Shown: positions 8,408-16,127 of the stretch, in pieces
Layout: each line of letters opens with the position of its first letter
Position numbering within the stretch: position 1 is the first letter of the stretch
From: Azospirillum brasilense
GTDB taxonomy: Bacteria > Pseudomonadota > Alphaproteobacteria > Azospirillales > Azospirillaceae
Length of the DNA stretch: 45,787 nucleotides
NCBI RefSeq assembly: GCF_007827795.1
Contig: NZ_VITI01000025.1
Location: 1-45,787 of the forward strand
Reading direction: 5' to 3'
The notes under the pieces: generated by a model
What the model saw: the letters and a program-made list of their open reading frames with translations, nothing else
The model's database searches: none
What the model was told of the DNA's origin: nothing
Made by a program: the position numbers and the translations under genes

Positions 8408-10139
8408 GGTCCGCGCGCCGGACCACAACGCCCCCTCCCCGCCCGTCAAGCCCGGCGCCGCACCGCGCGCCGCGTCCAGGCGCCGAGTGCGTGGCGTGCC
8501 GTCGCCGCTGACCCTGCGCATTCTGGCCGTCAACGTGCTGGCGCTGCTGCTTCTGGTCGGCGCCCTGCTCTATCTCGGCCGCTACCAGGACCGGCTGGTC
8601 CAGGCGGAGCTGGACGCTCTGGAGACGGAGGCGCGCATCTTCGCCTCCGCGCTCGGCGAGGGCGCCGTGCAGCGGGCTGCCGACGAGCCGGAACTGGGCC
8701 AGGAAAGCTACGAGCTGTCGCCGGAACTGGGGCGGCAGATGATCCGCCGGCTGGCGCTGGCGACGGAAACGCACACCCGGCTCTATGGCCCGGACGGGCG
8801 GATGCTGTCGGACAGCCGTGTGCTGACCGGCTCGCCGGGCAAGATTGAAATCCAGGAACTGCCGCTGCCGCCCTCCGGCGACCCGGCGTCCCGTGCGGTC
8901 AACGAGTTCTATGCCCGCTTCATCGACGTGGTGCCGAGCCGGGAGAACCTGCCGCTCTACCGCGAGCCGCCGGGCCGGGCCGCCGAATCGGCCGCCCCGC
9001 CGCCCAACGTGGAGCGCGCGCTGGCCGGCGAGAACAGCGCGACGGTGTGGCGGCTGGCCTCCCCCGTCGCCCGCTCCAACCTGCTGCTGACGGTCGCCGT
9101 CCCGGTCCAGCGCTACAAAGAGGTGCTGGGGGCGGTGCTGCTGTCGCGCAGCGGCGCGGTGATCGACGAGGCCATCCGGTCGGTCCGCACCGACATCCTG
9201 CGCGTCTTCGCGGTGGCGCTTCTGGTCACGGTCCTGATGTCGCTCTATCTGGCCGGCACCATCGCCCGCCCCATCCGCAAGCTGGCCCAGGCCGCCGACC
9301 GGCTGCGCACCGGCCATGGACGCCACACGGAGATCCCGGACTTCACCCGCCGCGGCGACGAGATCGGGGAACTGTCCGGCGTGCTGCGCGACATGACGGC
9401 GGCGCTGTGGGCGCGCATGGACGCCATCGAACGCTTCGCCGCCGACGTCGCCCACGAGATCAAGAATCCTCTGACCTCGCTGCGCAGCGCGGTGGAGACG
9501 GTCAGCCGCATCCAGGACCCGGCCCGCCGCGACAAGCTGATGGCGATCATCGCCGACGACGTGCAGCGGCTGGACCGGCTGATCAGCGACATCTCCAACG
9601 CCTCGCGCCTGGACGCCGAGCTATCCCGCGCCGCGCTGGAACCGGTGGACATCGGCGCGATGCTCCGCACGCTCGCCGACATCCACCGCGCCACCGCGGA
9701 GGACGAAGAGGACGAGGACGGAACGGAGGCCGCGCCGGGCGTCGTCATCGAGCCGCCGCGGGGCGGGTCGCTGACCGTGAAGGGGCTGGAGGGCCGGCTG
9801 ACCCAGGTGTTCCAGAATCTGATCGCCAACGCCCTGTCCTTCTCGCCGCCCGGCGGGCAGGTCCGGCTGGCGTCGCGGCGCACCCCGGACGGCGCGGTCG
9901 AGGTGACGGTCAGCGATGACGGCCCCGGCATCCCGGAGGGCAAGGAGGAGGCGATCTTCGAACGCTTCTACACCGAGCGGCCGACCGGCGAGAAGTTCGG
10001 CACCCATTCGGGGCTCGGCCTGTCGATCTCCAAACAGATCGTGGAGGCCCATGGCGGCACCATCCGGGCCGCGAACCGCCTCGGCCGCGATGGGGAGACG
10101 ATCGGGGCCGTCTTCATCGTGCGCCTGCCCCGCCCCTGA
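8379..10139 (+). CDS. chvG: ChvG-type sensor histidine kinase
   Basis: A 586-residue inner-membrane kinase, partner of ChvI. TM1 is at about 45-67, then a periplasmic sensor domain of about 200 residues, TM2 at about 273-296 and a HAMP domain with the RPIRKLAQAADRLR signature. HisKA carries the phospho-His in DVAHEIKNPLTSLRSA (about 359). HATPase shows NALSFSP, DDGPGIP and GLGLSISKQIVEAHGG. The start is uncertain: ATG 8379 lies inside chvI, and the first 40 residues are Pro/Ala/Arg-rich; a later GTG near 8488 is possible. In rhizobia the periplasmic partner ExoR inhibits ChvG; no exoR is seen here. Confidence 0.9.
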   Translation: MASVTDTGSEVRAPDHNAPSPPVKPGAAPRAASRRRVRGVPSPLTLRILAVNVLALLLLVGALLYLGRYQDRLVQAELDALETEARIFASALGEGAVQRAADEPELGQESYELSPELGRQMIRRLALATETHTRLYGPDGRMLSDSRVLTGSPGKIEIQELPLPPSGDPASRAVNEFYARFIDVVPSRENLPLYREPPGRAAESAAPPPNVERALAGENSATVWRLASPVARSNLLLTVAVPVQRYKEVLGAVLLSRSGAVIDEAIRSVRTDILRVFAVALLVTVLMSLYLAGTIARPIRKLAQAADRLRTGHGRHTEIPDFTRRGDEIGELSGVLRDMTAALWARMDAIERFAADVAHEIKNPLTSLRSAVETVSRIQDPARRDKLMAIIADDVQRLDRLISDISNASRLDAELSRAALEPVDIGAMLRTLADIHRATAEDEEDEDGTEAAPGVVIEPPRGGSLTVKGLEGRLTQVFQNLIANALSFSPPGGQVRLASRRTPDGAVEVTVSDDGPGIPEGKEEAIFERFYTERPTGEKFGTHSGLGLSISKQIVEAHGGTIRAANRLGRDGETIGAVFIVRLPRP

Positions 10140-10291
10140 GGGATTTCCACATGGTGGATGCGGCATAGTTGCAATTTGAGAAAAGACGTATGGACAAAGT
10201 CGTGGGTGCGGCGGATGCTCAACCTCGGTCACTCCCGCGCCTGCGACGGCTGGCCTTTCGACAACCGGACGTCACCAACCGGAAGAGGGCC

Positions 10292-10723
10292 ATGTCCGAC
10301 ATCAAGCCCGACCTCAAGCCGATCGCGCCTCGCCAGATCGAGGCGGTCGCCGCGGCTTCGGCCAAGGTGATCGACTTCCGCCGCTATCGGCTGGCCCGCC
10401 TCATCAACGACGCCAGCGTCCAGCAGGGCGAGTTGGCCCGGATGATGCGGGCGTCGGCCAACGAACGGACACAGCTGGCGCAGGCGCTCCAGGGCGCCCA
10501 GCGCCATCTGGCGACCATCGCCGACAGCTACACCCATCTGCTGACCCGGCTGGCCCGCGAGAAGGATTTCCGCACGGCCTGCCAGGAGGCCGCGGAACTG
10601 GACGATCTGGACGAGATGATCCGGCGGCGCGACGCGCTGGCCAGCGAGTTGGCGGACATCCGCCGCACCGTCCGGCCCGGCCTGCGCATCGGCCTGACCG
10701 CGGGCTGCGACCGGCCGGGCTGA
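10292..10723 (+). CDS. Small helical protein between chvG and hprK, function unknown
   Basis: A 143-residue protein that I cannot assign. The ATG is preceded by GGAAGAGGG at good spacing. The frame is open further upstream from 10169, but that part has no support. Sequence: a flexible N-terminus (MSDIKPDLKPIAP), a likely helix IEAVAAASAKVIDFRRYR, then long amphipathic helices from about 35 to 125 with regular Leu/Ala spacing, possibly a coiled coil. There is no signal peptide and no membrane segment. It sits 152 bases after chvG and 133 before hprK on the same strand. The position suggests a link to the ChvG or HPr-kinase pathway, but that is inference only. Confidence 0.65.
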   Translation: MSDIKPDLKPIAPRQIEAVAAASAKVIDFRRYRLARLINDASVQQGELARMMRASANERTQLAQALQGAQRHLATIADSYTHLLTRLAREKDFRTACQEAAELDDLDEMIRRRDALASELADIRRTVRPGLRIGLTAGCDRPG

Positions 10724-10856
10724 GGCCGGGAATCACGCGGCGGGCGCCAGGCCATGGCGGTCGCACCGGCGCATTCGAGGCGTATCGGGCGGGAAAAGGA
10801 TGCATTTTCGGCATCCCATTGACAGAACCGGCGGCACGCCTCACCTTCGCGGGATC

Positions 10857-11372
10857 ATGGTAACGATTCACGGCACCTGCGTCCTGGTCGGCACATGGAA
10901 TGACGGCCATGGATACGGCGGCAGCGGCGGCATACCGGGCGGCGGCGACCGTGGCGAAACGCCCGTCGGCGTGCTGCTGCGGGGGCCGTCGGGCAGCGGC
11001 AAGTCCGATCTGGCCTTGCGGATGATCGATGCTGGTGCGCTGTTGGTTGCTGACGACCGGGTGGAGCTGCGCGTGGACCAGGACAGGCTGATGGCGACGG
11101 CGCCGGCGGCGCTGGCCGGCCTGCTGGAGGTGCGGGGCGTCGGGATCATGCCGATGCCCGCCGCCGCGGAGGCGGAGGTCGGGCTGATCGTCGATCTGGT
11201 GCCGCGCGACGCCGTGGAGCGCCTGCCCGGGGAGGAGGCCGCGGATCTTCTCGACCGCGCCGTCCCGCGCCTCGCCCTCTGCCCCTTCGACGCCTCGACT
11301 CCGGCCAAGCTCAAGCTGGCCGCCGCCGCCGCGCGGGCCGGCTCGTTGGGAAAGGTTCCGAACCTGCCATGA
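10857..11372 (+). CDS. hprK: HPr kinase/phosphorylase, short alphaproteobacterial form
   Basis: A 171-residue enzyme that phosphorylates HPr on a serine and reverses it. It lacks the N-terminal domain of the Gram-positive enzyme, as in other alphaproteobacteria. It begins MVTIHGTCV. The Walker A motif GPSGSGKS is at 43-50, the catalytic acid region is LVADDRVEL, and the family signature is LEVRGVGIMP. An unusual Gly-rich, about 22-residue insertion lies at residues 14-36, between the first strand and the P-loop strand, where relatives are direct. The HPr encoded downstream keeps the serine target. The stop overlaps the rapZ start (ATGA), so the two are translationally coupled. Confidence 0.92.
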   Translation: MVTIHGTCVLVGTWNDGHGYGGSGGIPGGGDRGETPVGVLLRGPSGSGKSDLALRMIDAGALLVADDRVELRVDQDRLMATAPAALAGLLEVRGVGIMPMPAAAEAEVGLIVDLVPRDAVERLPGEEAADLLDRAVPRLALCPFDASTPAKLKLAAAAARAGSLGKVPNLP

Positions 11373-12292
11373 CCGACCGCCATTCCACGGAAAACCTGCT
11401 GACGGAGCGGCCGACGGGCCCGGACGGTCAACTTGTGCTGGTCACCGGCATGTCGGGAGCCGGCATGTCCGTCGCCTTGAAGGCGCTGGAGGATCTGGGC
11501 TACGAGGCGGTGGACAATCTGCGCCTTTCGCTGGTCCCGGCGCTGCTGGAGCAGGCGGACCCGCGCAAGCGCCCGCTGGCCCTGGTCATCGACAGCCGCA
11601 CCCGCGACTTCTCCGCCCACGCCATGCTGGAGGAGGTCGAGGCGCTGAAGGCCCACGCCGGGTTGGACGTGCGGCTGGTCTTCCTCGACTGCGGGGACGA
11701 GACGCTGCAGCGCCGCTTCACCGAGACGCGCCGCCGCCACCCGCTGGCCATCGACCGCCCGGTGCCCGACGGCATCCAGTTGGAACGCGCCATGCTGTTG
11801 CCGCTGAAGCAGCGGGCCGACGTGACCATCGACACCACGCAGTTGTCCATCCACGACCTGCGCCGCATCCTGGCCGGCAATTTCCAGATCGGGGCCCAGG
11901 CGGCGCTCCAGGTCTTCGTCACCTCCTTCTCGTTCCGAATGGGGTTGCCTCGCGAGGCGGACCTCGTGTTCGACGTACGCTTCCTGACGAATCCCCATTA
12001 TGATCCGGATCTGCGACCGCTGACCGGCCTGGACCCCCGCGTGGCGGCGCGGGTTGAGGGCGACCCGGATTTCGCCGACTTCTTCCGTCATCTGACGGAC
12101 CTGTTGCAGCCGCTTTTGCCGCGCTACAACCAGGAGGGCAAGAGCTATCTGACCATTGCAATCGGCTGCACCGGCGGCAAGCACCGGTCCGTGTTCGTCG
12201 CCGAACGGCTGGCCGCGTGGCTGGACGGGCTGGGTCTGAAGGTCGGGATCAGCCACCGGGAGCTGGATCGGCAGGCCCCGCGGGCCGGCTGA
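11369..12292 (+). CDS. rapZ: RapZ / YvcJ family nucleotide-binding RNase adapter
   Basis: A 307-residue homologue of E. coli RapZ, which binds small RNAs and delivers them to RNase E, and of B. subtilis YvcJ. The N-terminal ATPase-like domain contains VTGMSGAGMS at 25-34, where the Walker A consensus has Lys at position 33 but this protein has Met. The following VALKALEDLGYEAVDNL is otherwise typical. The middle shows FLDCGDETLQRRFTETRRRHPL. The C-terminal domain has the conserved VRFLTNPHYDPDLRPLTG and IGCTGGKHRSVFVAERL. Length is normal, so it is not a decayed gene. Loss of the Lys suggests reduced nucleotide hydrolysis. Coupled to hprK by a 4-base overlap. Confidence 0.92.
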   Translation: MTDRHSTENLLTERPTGPDGQLVLVTGMSGAGMSVALKALEDLGYEAVDNLRLSLVPALLEQADPRKRPLALVIDSRTRDFSAHAMLEEVEALKAHAGLDVRLVFLDCGDETLQRRFTETRRRHPLAIDRPVPDGIQLERAMLLPLKQRADVTIDTTQLSIHDLRRILAGNFQIGAQAALQVFVTSFSFRMGLPREADLVFDVRFLTNPHYDPDLRPLTGLDPRVAARVEGDPDFADFFRHLTDLLQPLLPRYNQEGKSYLTIAIGCTGGKHRSVFVAERLAAWLDGLGLKVGISHRELDRQAPRAG

Positions 12293-12417
12293 CAGCCCAA
12301 GGGTGGCCAGGGGGTTGACCCAAGGAGCGGATCGGATCGATCCGGATAAGGGATCGTTCATAAGTGCCGCAATAAGAATGTGGCTTCGGGGGAGGCTCCA
12401 GAATTGAAGGATGTCCC
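12293..12417. promoter_or_regulatory. Gap upstream of the PTS genes with a perfect 12-bp palindrome
   Basis: CGGATCGATCCG at 12333-12344 is a perfect palindrome, about 75 bases before the EIIA start. A TTGACC box at 12314-12319 lies upstream of it but without a convincing -10. The gap may separate an EIIA-HPr-EI transcript from hprK-rapZ. Confidence 0.3.
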
Positions 12418-12819
12418 ATGATCGGTATGGTTCTGGTAACCCACGGGCGCCTCGCGGCAGAGTTCATCGCCGCGCTGGAGCATGTGGTGGGTGAGCAGCA
12501 GCAGGTGCGGGCCGTGTGCATCGGCCCAGACGACGACATGGAGCAGCGCCGTCAGGACATTCTGAACTCCGTTGCCGACGTGGACGACGGGTCCGGCGTC
12601 GTCGTGCTGACCGACATGTTCGGCGGAACCCCGTCCAATCTCGCCATCTCCATCATGGACAAGGCGAAGGTCGAGGTGATCGCCGGCGTGAACCTGCCGA
12701 TGCTGATCAAGCTGGCCAGCGTGCGCCGCCAGGAAACGTTGACCCATGCCGTGACCGCCGCGCGGGAGGCCGGACAGAAATACATCAACGTCGCTTCCTC
12801 GCTGCTGTCGGACGGGTGA
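12418..12819 (+). CDS. manX: PTS EIIA component, mannose family
   Basis: A 133-residue EIIA(Man) domain protein. The phospho-acceptor is His9 in MVLVTHGRLA. The family loop VLTDMFGGTPSNLAI at about 62-76 holds the catalytic Asp, and the protein ends at the natural domain border. In E. coli this domain is fused to EIIB; here it stands alone and no EIIB, EIIC or EIID gene is present. In alphaproteobacteria such stand-alone EIIA proteins take part in regulation together with HPr kinase. It lies 4 bases before ptsH, in the same operon. Confidence 0.93.
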   Translation: MIGMVLVTHGRLAAEFIAALEHVVGEQQQVRAVCIGPDDDMEQRRQDILNSVADVDDGSGVVVLTDMFGGTPSNLAISIMDKAKVEVIAGVNLPMLIKLASVRRQETLTHAVTAAREAGQKYINVASSLLSDG

Positions 12820-12823
12820 CTCG

Positions 12824-13165
12824 ATGAGCGTTCCAGACGACAAGACGCCCGCCCAGGGCGCTTCCGGCGTTGACGGGCGGACTCCGGAGAGAAACCCCGA
12901 AATCTGCCAGACCGTCACCATCTGCAACCAGCGCGGCCTGCACGCCCGCGCGGCTGCGAAGTTCGTGAAGCTGGTCGCCACCTTCGATTGCGAAATCGAG
13001 GTGCGGCGCGGCGAGACGCAGGTTTCGGGCGAATCCATCATGGGCCTGATGATGCTGGCCGCCGGCCCCGGCACCTCGGTGGAGCTGTACGCCTACGGCC
13101 GCGAGGCGGAGGACGCCATGGCCGCTCTCGTGGATCTGATCACCCGCAAGTTCGATGAAGACTGA
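12824..13165 (+). CDS. ptsH: Phosphocarrier protein HPr
   Basis: A 113-residue HPr with an N-terminal extension of about 27 polar residues before the usual domain start (ICQTVTICNQRGLHARAA). His40 is the EI-dependent phosphorylation site. Ser71 in SGESIMGLMML is the HPr-kinase site; the His-Ser distance of 31 equals that of canonical His15 and Ser46. This supports a functional pairing with hprK upstream. The SIMGLMML segment resembles HPr proteins that are real kinase substrates more than E. coli HPr. The end overlaps ptsI by 11 bases. Confidence 0.93.
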   Translation: MSVPDDKTPAQGASGVDGRTPERNPEICQTVTICNQRGLHARAAAKFVKLVATFDCEIEVRRGETQVSGESIMGLMMLAAGPGTSVELYAYGREAEDAMAALVDLITRKFDED

Positions 13166-14927
13166 CGTTCCGGCCGCCGGCCAGGGGCGGTCGTTGCGCG
13201 GGCTGGGCGTTTCGCCCGGCATTGCCATCGGCCCGGCCCACGTGGTGGAGAGCGGCGCCGTCCGCGTTCCCGAATACACGCTCGCCGCCGAGCAGGTGGA
13301 GGCCGAGGCCGCGCGCTTCGCCGATGCCTGCGGCAAGGCGCGTCGCCAGATCCGCAAGCTGAAGGCCAAGGCGCTGACGCTGCCCGGCTCCGCGTCGGAG
13401 GAGATCGGCTTCCTTCTCGACGCCCATCTGGCGATGGTCACCAACTCGCGCCTGACGCGCGGCGTCGAGCGTCGCATCCAGCAGGAGCTGGTCAACGCCG
13501 AGGCCGCGGTCCAGGCGGAGATCGCCACCATCGCCCAGACCTTCGCGAGCATGGAGGACAGCTACCTCGCCGGGCGAATCGCCGACGTGCGCGAGGTGGG
13601 TCGGCGGCTGATCCGCAACCTGATGCGGCACGAGTATCAGGCCTTCTCCATGCTGAACCCCGGCGCGGTGATCCTGGCCGAGGAGCTGACCCCGGCGGAC
13701 ACCGCCCTGCTCGACCCGCGCCGCGTCGCCGGCTTCGCCACCGTGCTCGGCGGCGCCGAGGGACACACGGCGATCATGGCGCGTTCGCTGGGCATTCCGG
13801 CGGTGCTGGGCGTCGGCGGACTGCTGTCCGGGCTGAAGAACGGGATCACGGTCATCATCGACGGGGTCCAGGGCCGCGTCATCATCGACCCCACCCCCGA
13901 GGTGCTGGAGGACTACCGGCAGCGCCGCGCCGAGCGCGAGCGCGAGCGCGAGCAGTTGAAGGGGCTGCGCAAGCTGCCGGCGGTCACGCGCGACAACACC
14001 GCGGTGACGCTCCAGGCCAATCTGGAGCTGCCGCGCGACCTCGAGCACGCGCTGGAGAACGGGGCGCAGGGGATCGGGCTGCTGCGCACCGAGTTCCTGT
14101 TCATGAACCGCGACCAGCTGCCGGACGAGGACGAGCAGTACACCGTCCTGCGCTCCATCGTGGAGGGCATGGGCGGGCGCACCGTCACCGCCCGCACCAT
14201 GGACGTCGGCGGTGAGAAGCTGGCCGGCTGGATGGCGGGCCGCTACGGCGAGCCGGCGAATCCGGCGCTCGGCCTGCGCGCGGTCCGGCTGGGCCTGCGC
14301 GAGCCGAAGCTGCTGGAGACGCAGCTCGCCGCCATGCTGCGGGCCGGCGTCCACGGGCCGCTGCGCATCCTGCTGCCGATGATCTGCTCGGTCGCCGAGG
14401 TGCAGCGCGTGCGCGAGATGATGGGCCAGGTGGCCCGCCGCCTGCGCCGTCGCGGCGTGCCCATCGCCGACCCGCTGCCGCCGGTGGGCGTGATGGTGGA
14501 GGTTCCGGGCGCGGCCCTGTCCGCCGACGCGCTGGCCTACGCCGCCGACTTCTTCTCCATCGGCACCAACGACCTGACGCAATACACGCTGGCCATCGAC
14601 CGCGGCGACGAGCAGGTCGCCTCGCTCTACGACCCGTTGCACCCGGCGGTTCTTCGCCTGATCCAGTTCACCATCGAGGCGGCGTTGCGCGCCCGCATCC
14701 CGGTGTCGGTCTGCGGTGAGATCGCCGGCGACGCGCGCTACACGGCCTTGTTGCTGGGGCTTGGCGTGCGCGACCTGTCGATGGTGCCGCCGGCCATCCC
14801 CCTGGTGAAGCGGCGCATCCGCAAGCTGGATCTTCAGGAAGCCACCCGCCGCGCCCGCGTCATCATGGACCAGAGCGACAGCGGACGCATCGCCACCCTG
14901 CTCGACGACTTCAACGCCGTCGGCTGA
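13155..14927 (+). CDS. ptsI: PEP-protein phosphotransferase, enzyme I
   Basis: A 590-residue enzyme I that takes phosphate from PEP and passes it to HPr. The phospho-His is His204 in GGAEGHTAIMARSLGIPA. PEP-binding motifs in the barrel are GIGLLRTEFLFMNR and SIGTNDLTQYTLAIDR. The active-site Cys is near 520 in VCGEIAGD. No GAF domain is present, so it is not the nitrogen-PTS PtsP. The start lies inside ptsH, which implies translational coupling. With only EIIA and HPr nearby, its main output is likely regulatory: PEP level sensing next to pckA, ChvGI and HPr kinase. Confidence 0.95.
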   Translation: MKTDVPAAGQGRSLRGLGVSPGIAIGPAHVVESGAVRVPEYTLAAEQVEAEAARFADACGKARRQIRKLKAKALTLPGSASEEIGFLLDAHLAMVTNSRLTRGVERRIQQELVNAEAAVQAEIATIAQTFASMEDSYLAGRIADVREVGRRLIRNLMRHEYQAFSMLNPGAVILAEELTPADTALLDPRRVAGFATVLGGAEGHTAIMARSLGIPAVLGVGGLLSGLKNGITVIIDGVQGRVIIDPTPEVLEDYRQRRAEREREREQLKGLRKLPAVTRDNTAVTLQANLELPRDLEHALENGAQGIGLLRTEFLFMNRDQLPDEDEQYTVLRSIVEGMGGRTVTARTMDVGGEKLAGWMAGRYGEPANPALGLRAVRLGLREPKLLETQLAAMLRAGVHGPLRILLPMICSVAEVQRVREMMGQVARRLRRRGVPIADPLPPVGVMVEVPGAALSADALAYAADFFSIGTNDLTQYTLAIDRGDEQVASLYDPLHPAVLRLIQFTIEAALRARIPVSVCGEIAGDARYTALLLGLGVRDLSMVPPAIPLVKRRIRKLDLQEATRRARVIMDQSDSGRIATLLDDFNAVG

Positions 14928-14959
14928 CGATCCGGATGCGCGGGGAGCGCAGGGACGGG

Positions 14960-14990
14960 CCTCCGCGCAACACCGCCGGTGCTGCGGAGG
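14960..14990 (+). terminator. GC-rich hairpin between convergent ptsI and LysR genes
   Basis: CCTCCGC (14960-14966) pairs with GCGGAGG (14984-14990), and an inner CACC/GGTG pair can extend it. The downstream tract TCGTTCTCAC is only weakly T-rich. Its position between two convergent stops favours termination. Confidence 0.5.
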
Positions 14991-14996
14991 TCGTTC

Positions 14997-15953
14997 TCAC
15001 CGTCCGATCATCGGCTTCAGCCAGGGCCACGAGACGAACAGTTCGGTGAAGTAGCCCTGGGTGAGGATGTTGCGGCCGACCTTGTGGATGCGGGCCGGAA
15101 GGGACCCGAGTTCCCCCTTGCGGGCGATCACGAAGATCGACCGGCGGAAGCTCGCGGCGGGAAAGGGCAGAACCCGCAGGCGTCCCAGATGCTGGCGGCT
15201 TTTCACCAGCGCGGTCGGCGGAAGCAGGCTCCACCCCATCTCTTCCGCCACCATGGCCATCATCGTGTCGACGGCGTCGAAGGCGAAGCTGCGCGGAATC
15301 TCCATGCCCAGGCGGCGCAGGTGCTGGTCCACCATCCGGCCGAGGCTGCTGTCCGCCGTGTTGCGGATCAGCGGCAACGCCTGCGAAAGCGCGCGAAGCC
15401 CGGCCTCGTCGGCGACCTCCGGCGCGTTGCGCGGCACCAGCAGAACGAAGGGCTCGGTGACCAGCCGGGCGCTGTCCACCTGATCCAGGTCGTCGAAGGA
15501 CTCGTTGGTGAAGATGACGTCCAGGCGCCGGGCCATGAACTGCTCCCGCAACTGCCGGCTGAGCCCCGCCGCGATGCTGAACGAGGGCACACCGTCGCGC
15601 AATTGCTGAAGCAGCCGCGGCATGAACGGGGCGGCCAGAGTGTCGATGCAACCGAGCCGCAGCTCCGGCACGAAGGGCGCGTCCTTGCCGCCGATCACCG
15701 CCGGCAATTGGCGGGCGTCGTTCAGGATGCGCTTGCTCCAGTGCCAGAGCCGATGACCGGCGGCGGTCAGCGCCATCGGGCGGATGCTCCGGTCAAACAG
15801 CTGGGTGGCGAAGGCGGTTTCCAGTTGACGCACCACGTGCGACACGGCCGACTGGGTCAGTCCCAACTGGCCGGCGGCGCGGGTCATGTTGCCCAGCTCC
15901 GCCACGGTCACGAACACTTCGAGGGCGTCCAGGTCAAAGTCGCGATGGCGCAT
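14997..15953 (-). CDS. LysR-type transcriptional regulator
   Basis: A 318-residue LTTR. The N-terminal winged helix (about 1-65) shows the typical LEVFVTVAELGNMTRAA and LTQSAVSHVVRQLE. The rest is the periplasmic-binding-like effector domain (about 95-300). The gene is divergent from the MmgE/PrpD gene, and a T-N11-A dyad lies between them, so it very likely controls the catabolic operon to its right. The effector is probably an intermediate of that pathway. Start MRHRDFDLDALE is preferred on family alignment; the frame is open to 16022 but without homology. No clear ribosome binding site is visible. Confidence 0.88.
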   Translation of the reverse strand: MRHRDFDLDALEVFVTVAELGNMTRAAGQLGLTQSAVSHVVRQLETAFATQLFDRSIRPMALTAAGHRLWHWSKRILNDARQLPAVIGGKDAPFVPELRLGCIDTLAAPFMPRLLQQLRDGVPSFSIAAGLSRQLREQFMARRLDVIFTNESFDDLDQVDSARLVTEPFVLLVPRNAPEVADEAGLRALSQALPLIRNTADSSLGRMVDQHLRRLGMEIPRSFAFDAVDTMMAMVAEEMGWSLLPPTALVKSRQHLGRLRVLPFPAASFRRSIFVIARKGELGSLPARIHKVGRNILTQGYFTELFVSWPWLKPMIGR

Positions 15954-16023
15954 GGGGCGAGCGGAATTCGTCTCTTGGCGGTGGTGGGACAGGTCCCGAT
16001 GGGAATCCGGGCGGATGCGCATT

Positions 16024-16038
16024 ATGAGCGCGGCTCAT
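16024..16038. promoter_or_regulatory. Probable LysR binding site, T-N11-A dyad
   Basis: ATGAGC-GCG-GCTCAT is a perfect 15-bp dyad with T and A exactly 11 bases apart (16025 and 16037), the LTTR box rule. It lies 71 bases upstream of the LysR start and 90 upstream of the PrpD-like start, a suitable place for divergent control. Confidence 0.6.
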
Positions 16039-16127
16039 CCCCACCATGAAAGTCATTTCTTGACGTGACGGGGCGGAACGGTCGTTGGCAGCCTTGCGGG
16101 GTCATCACCCCTTGCGAGCCTGCCATC

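Noticed and set aside
12418..14927. Sugar-transporting PTS
   Set aside because: EIIB, EIIC and EIID genes are absent; only EIIA, HPr and EI are present, with HPr kinase upstream. A regulatory role fits better.
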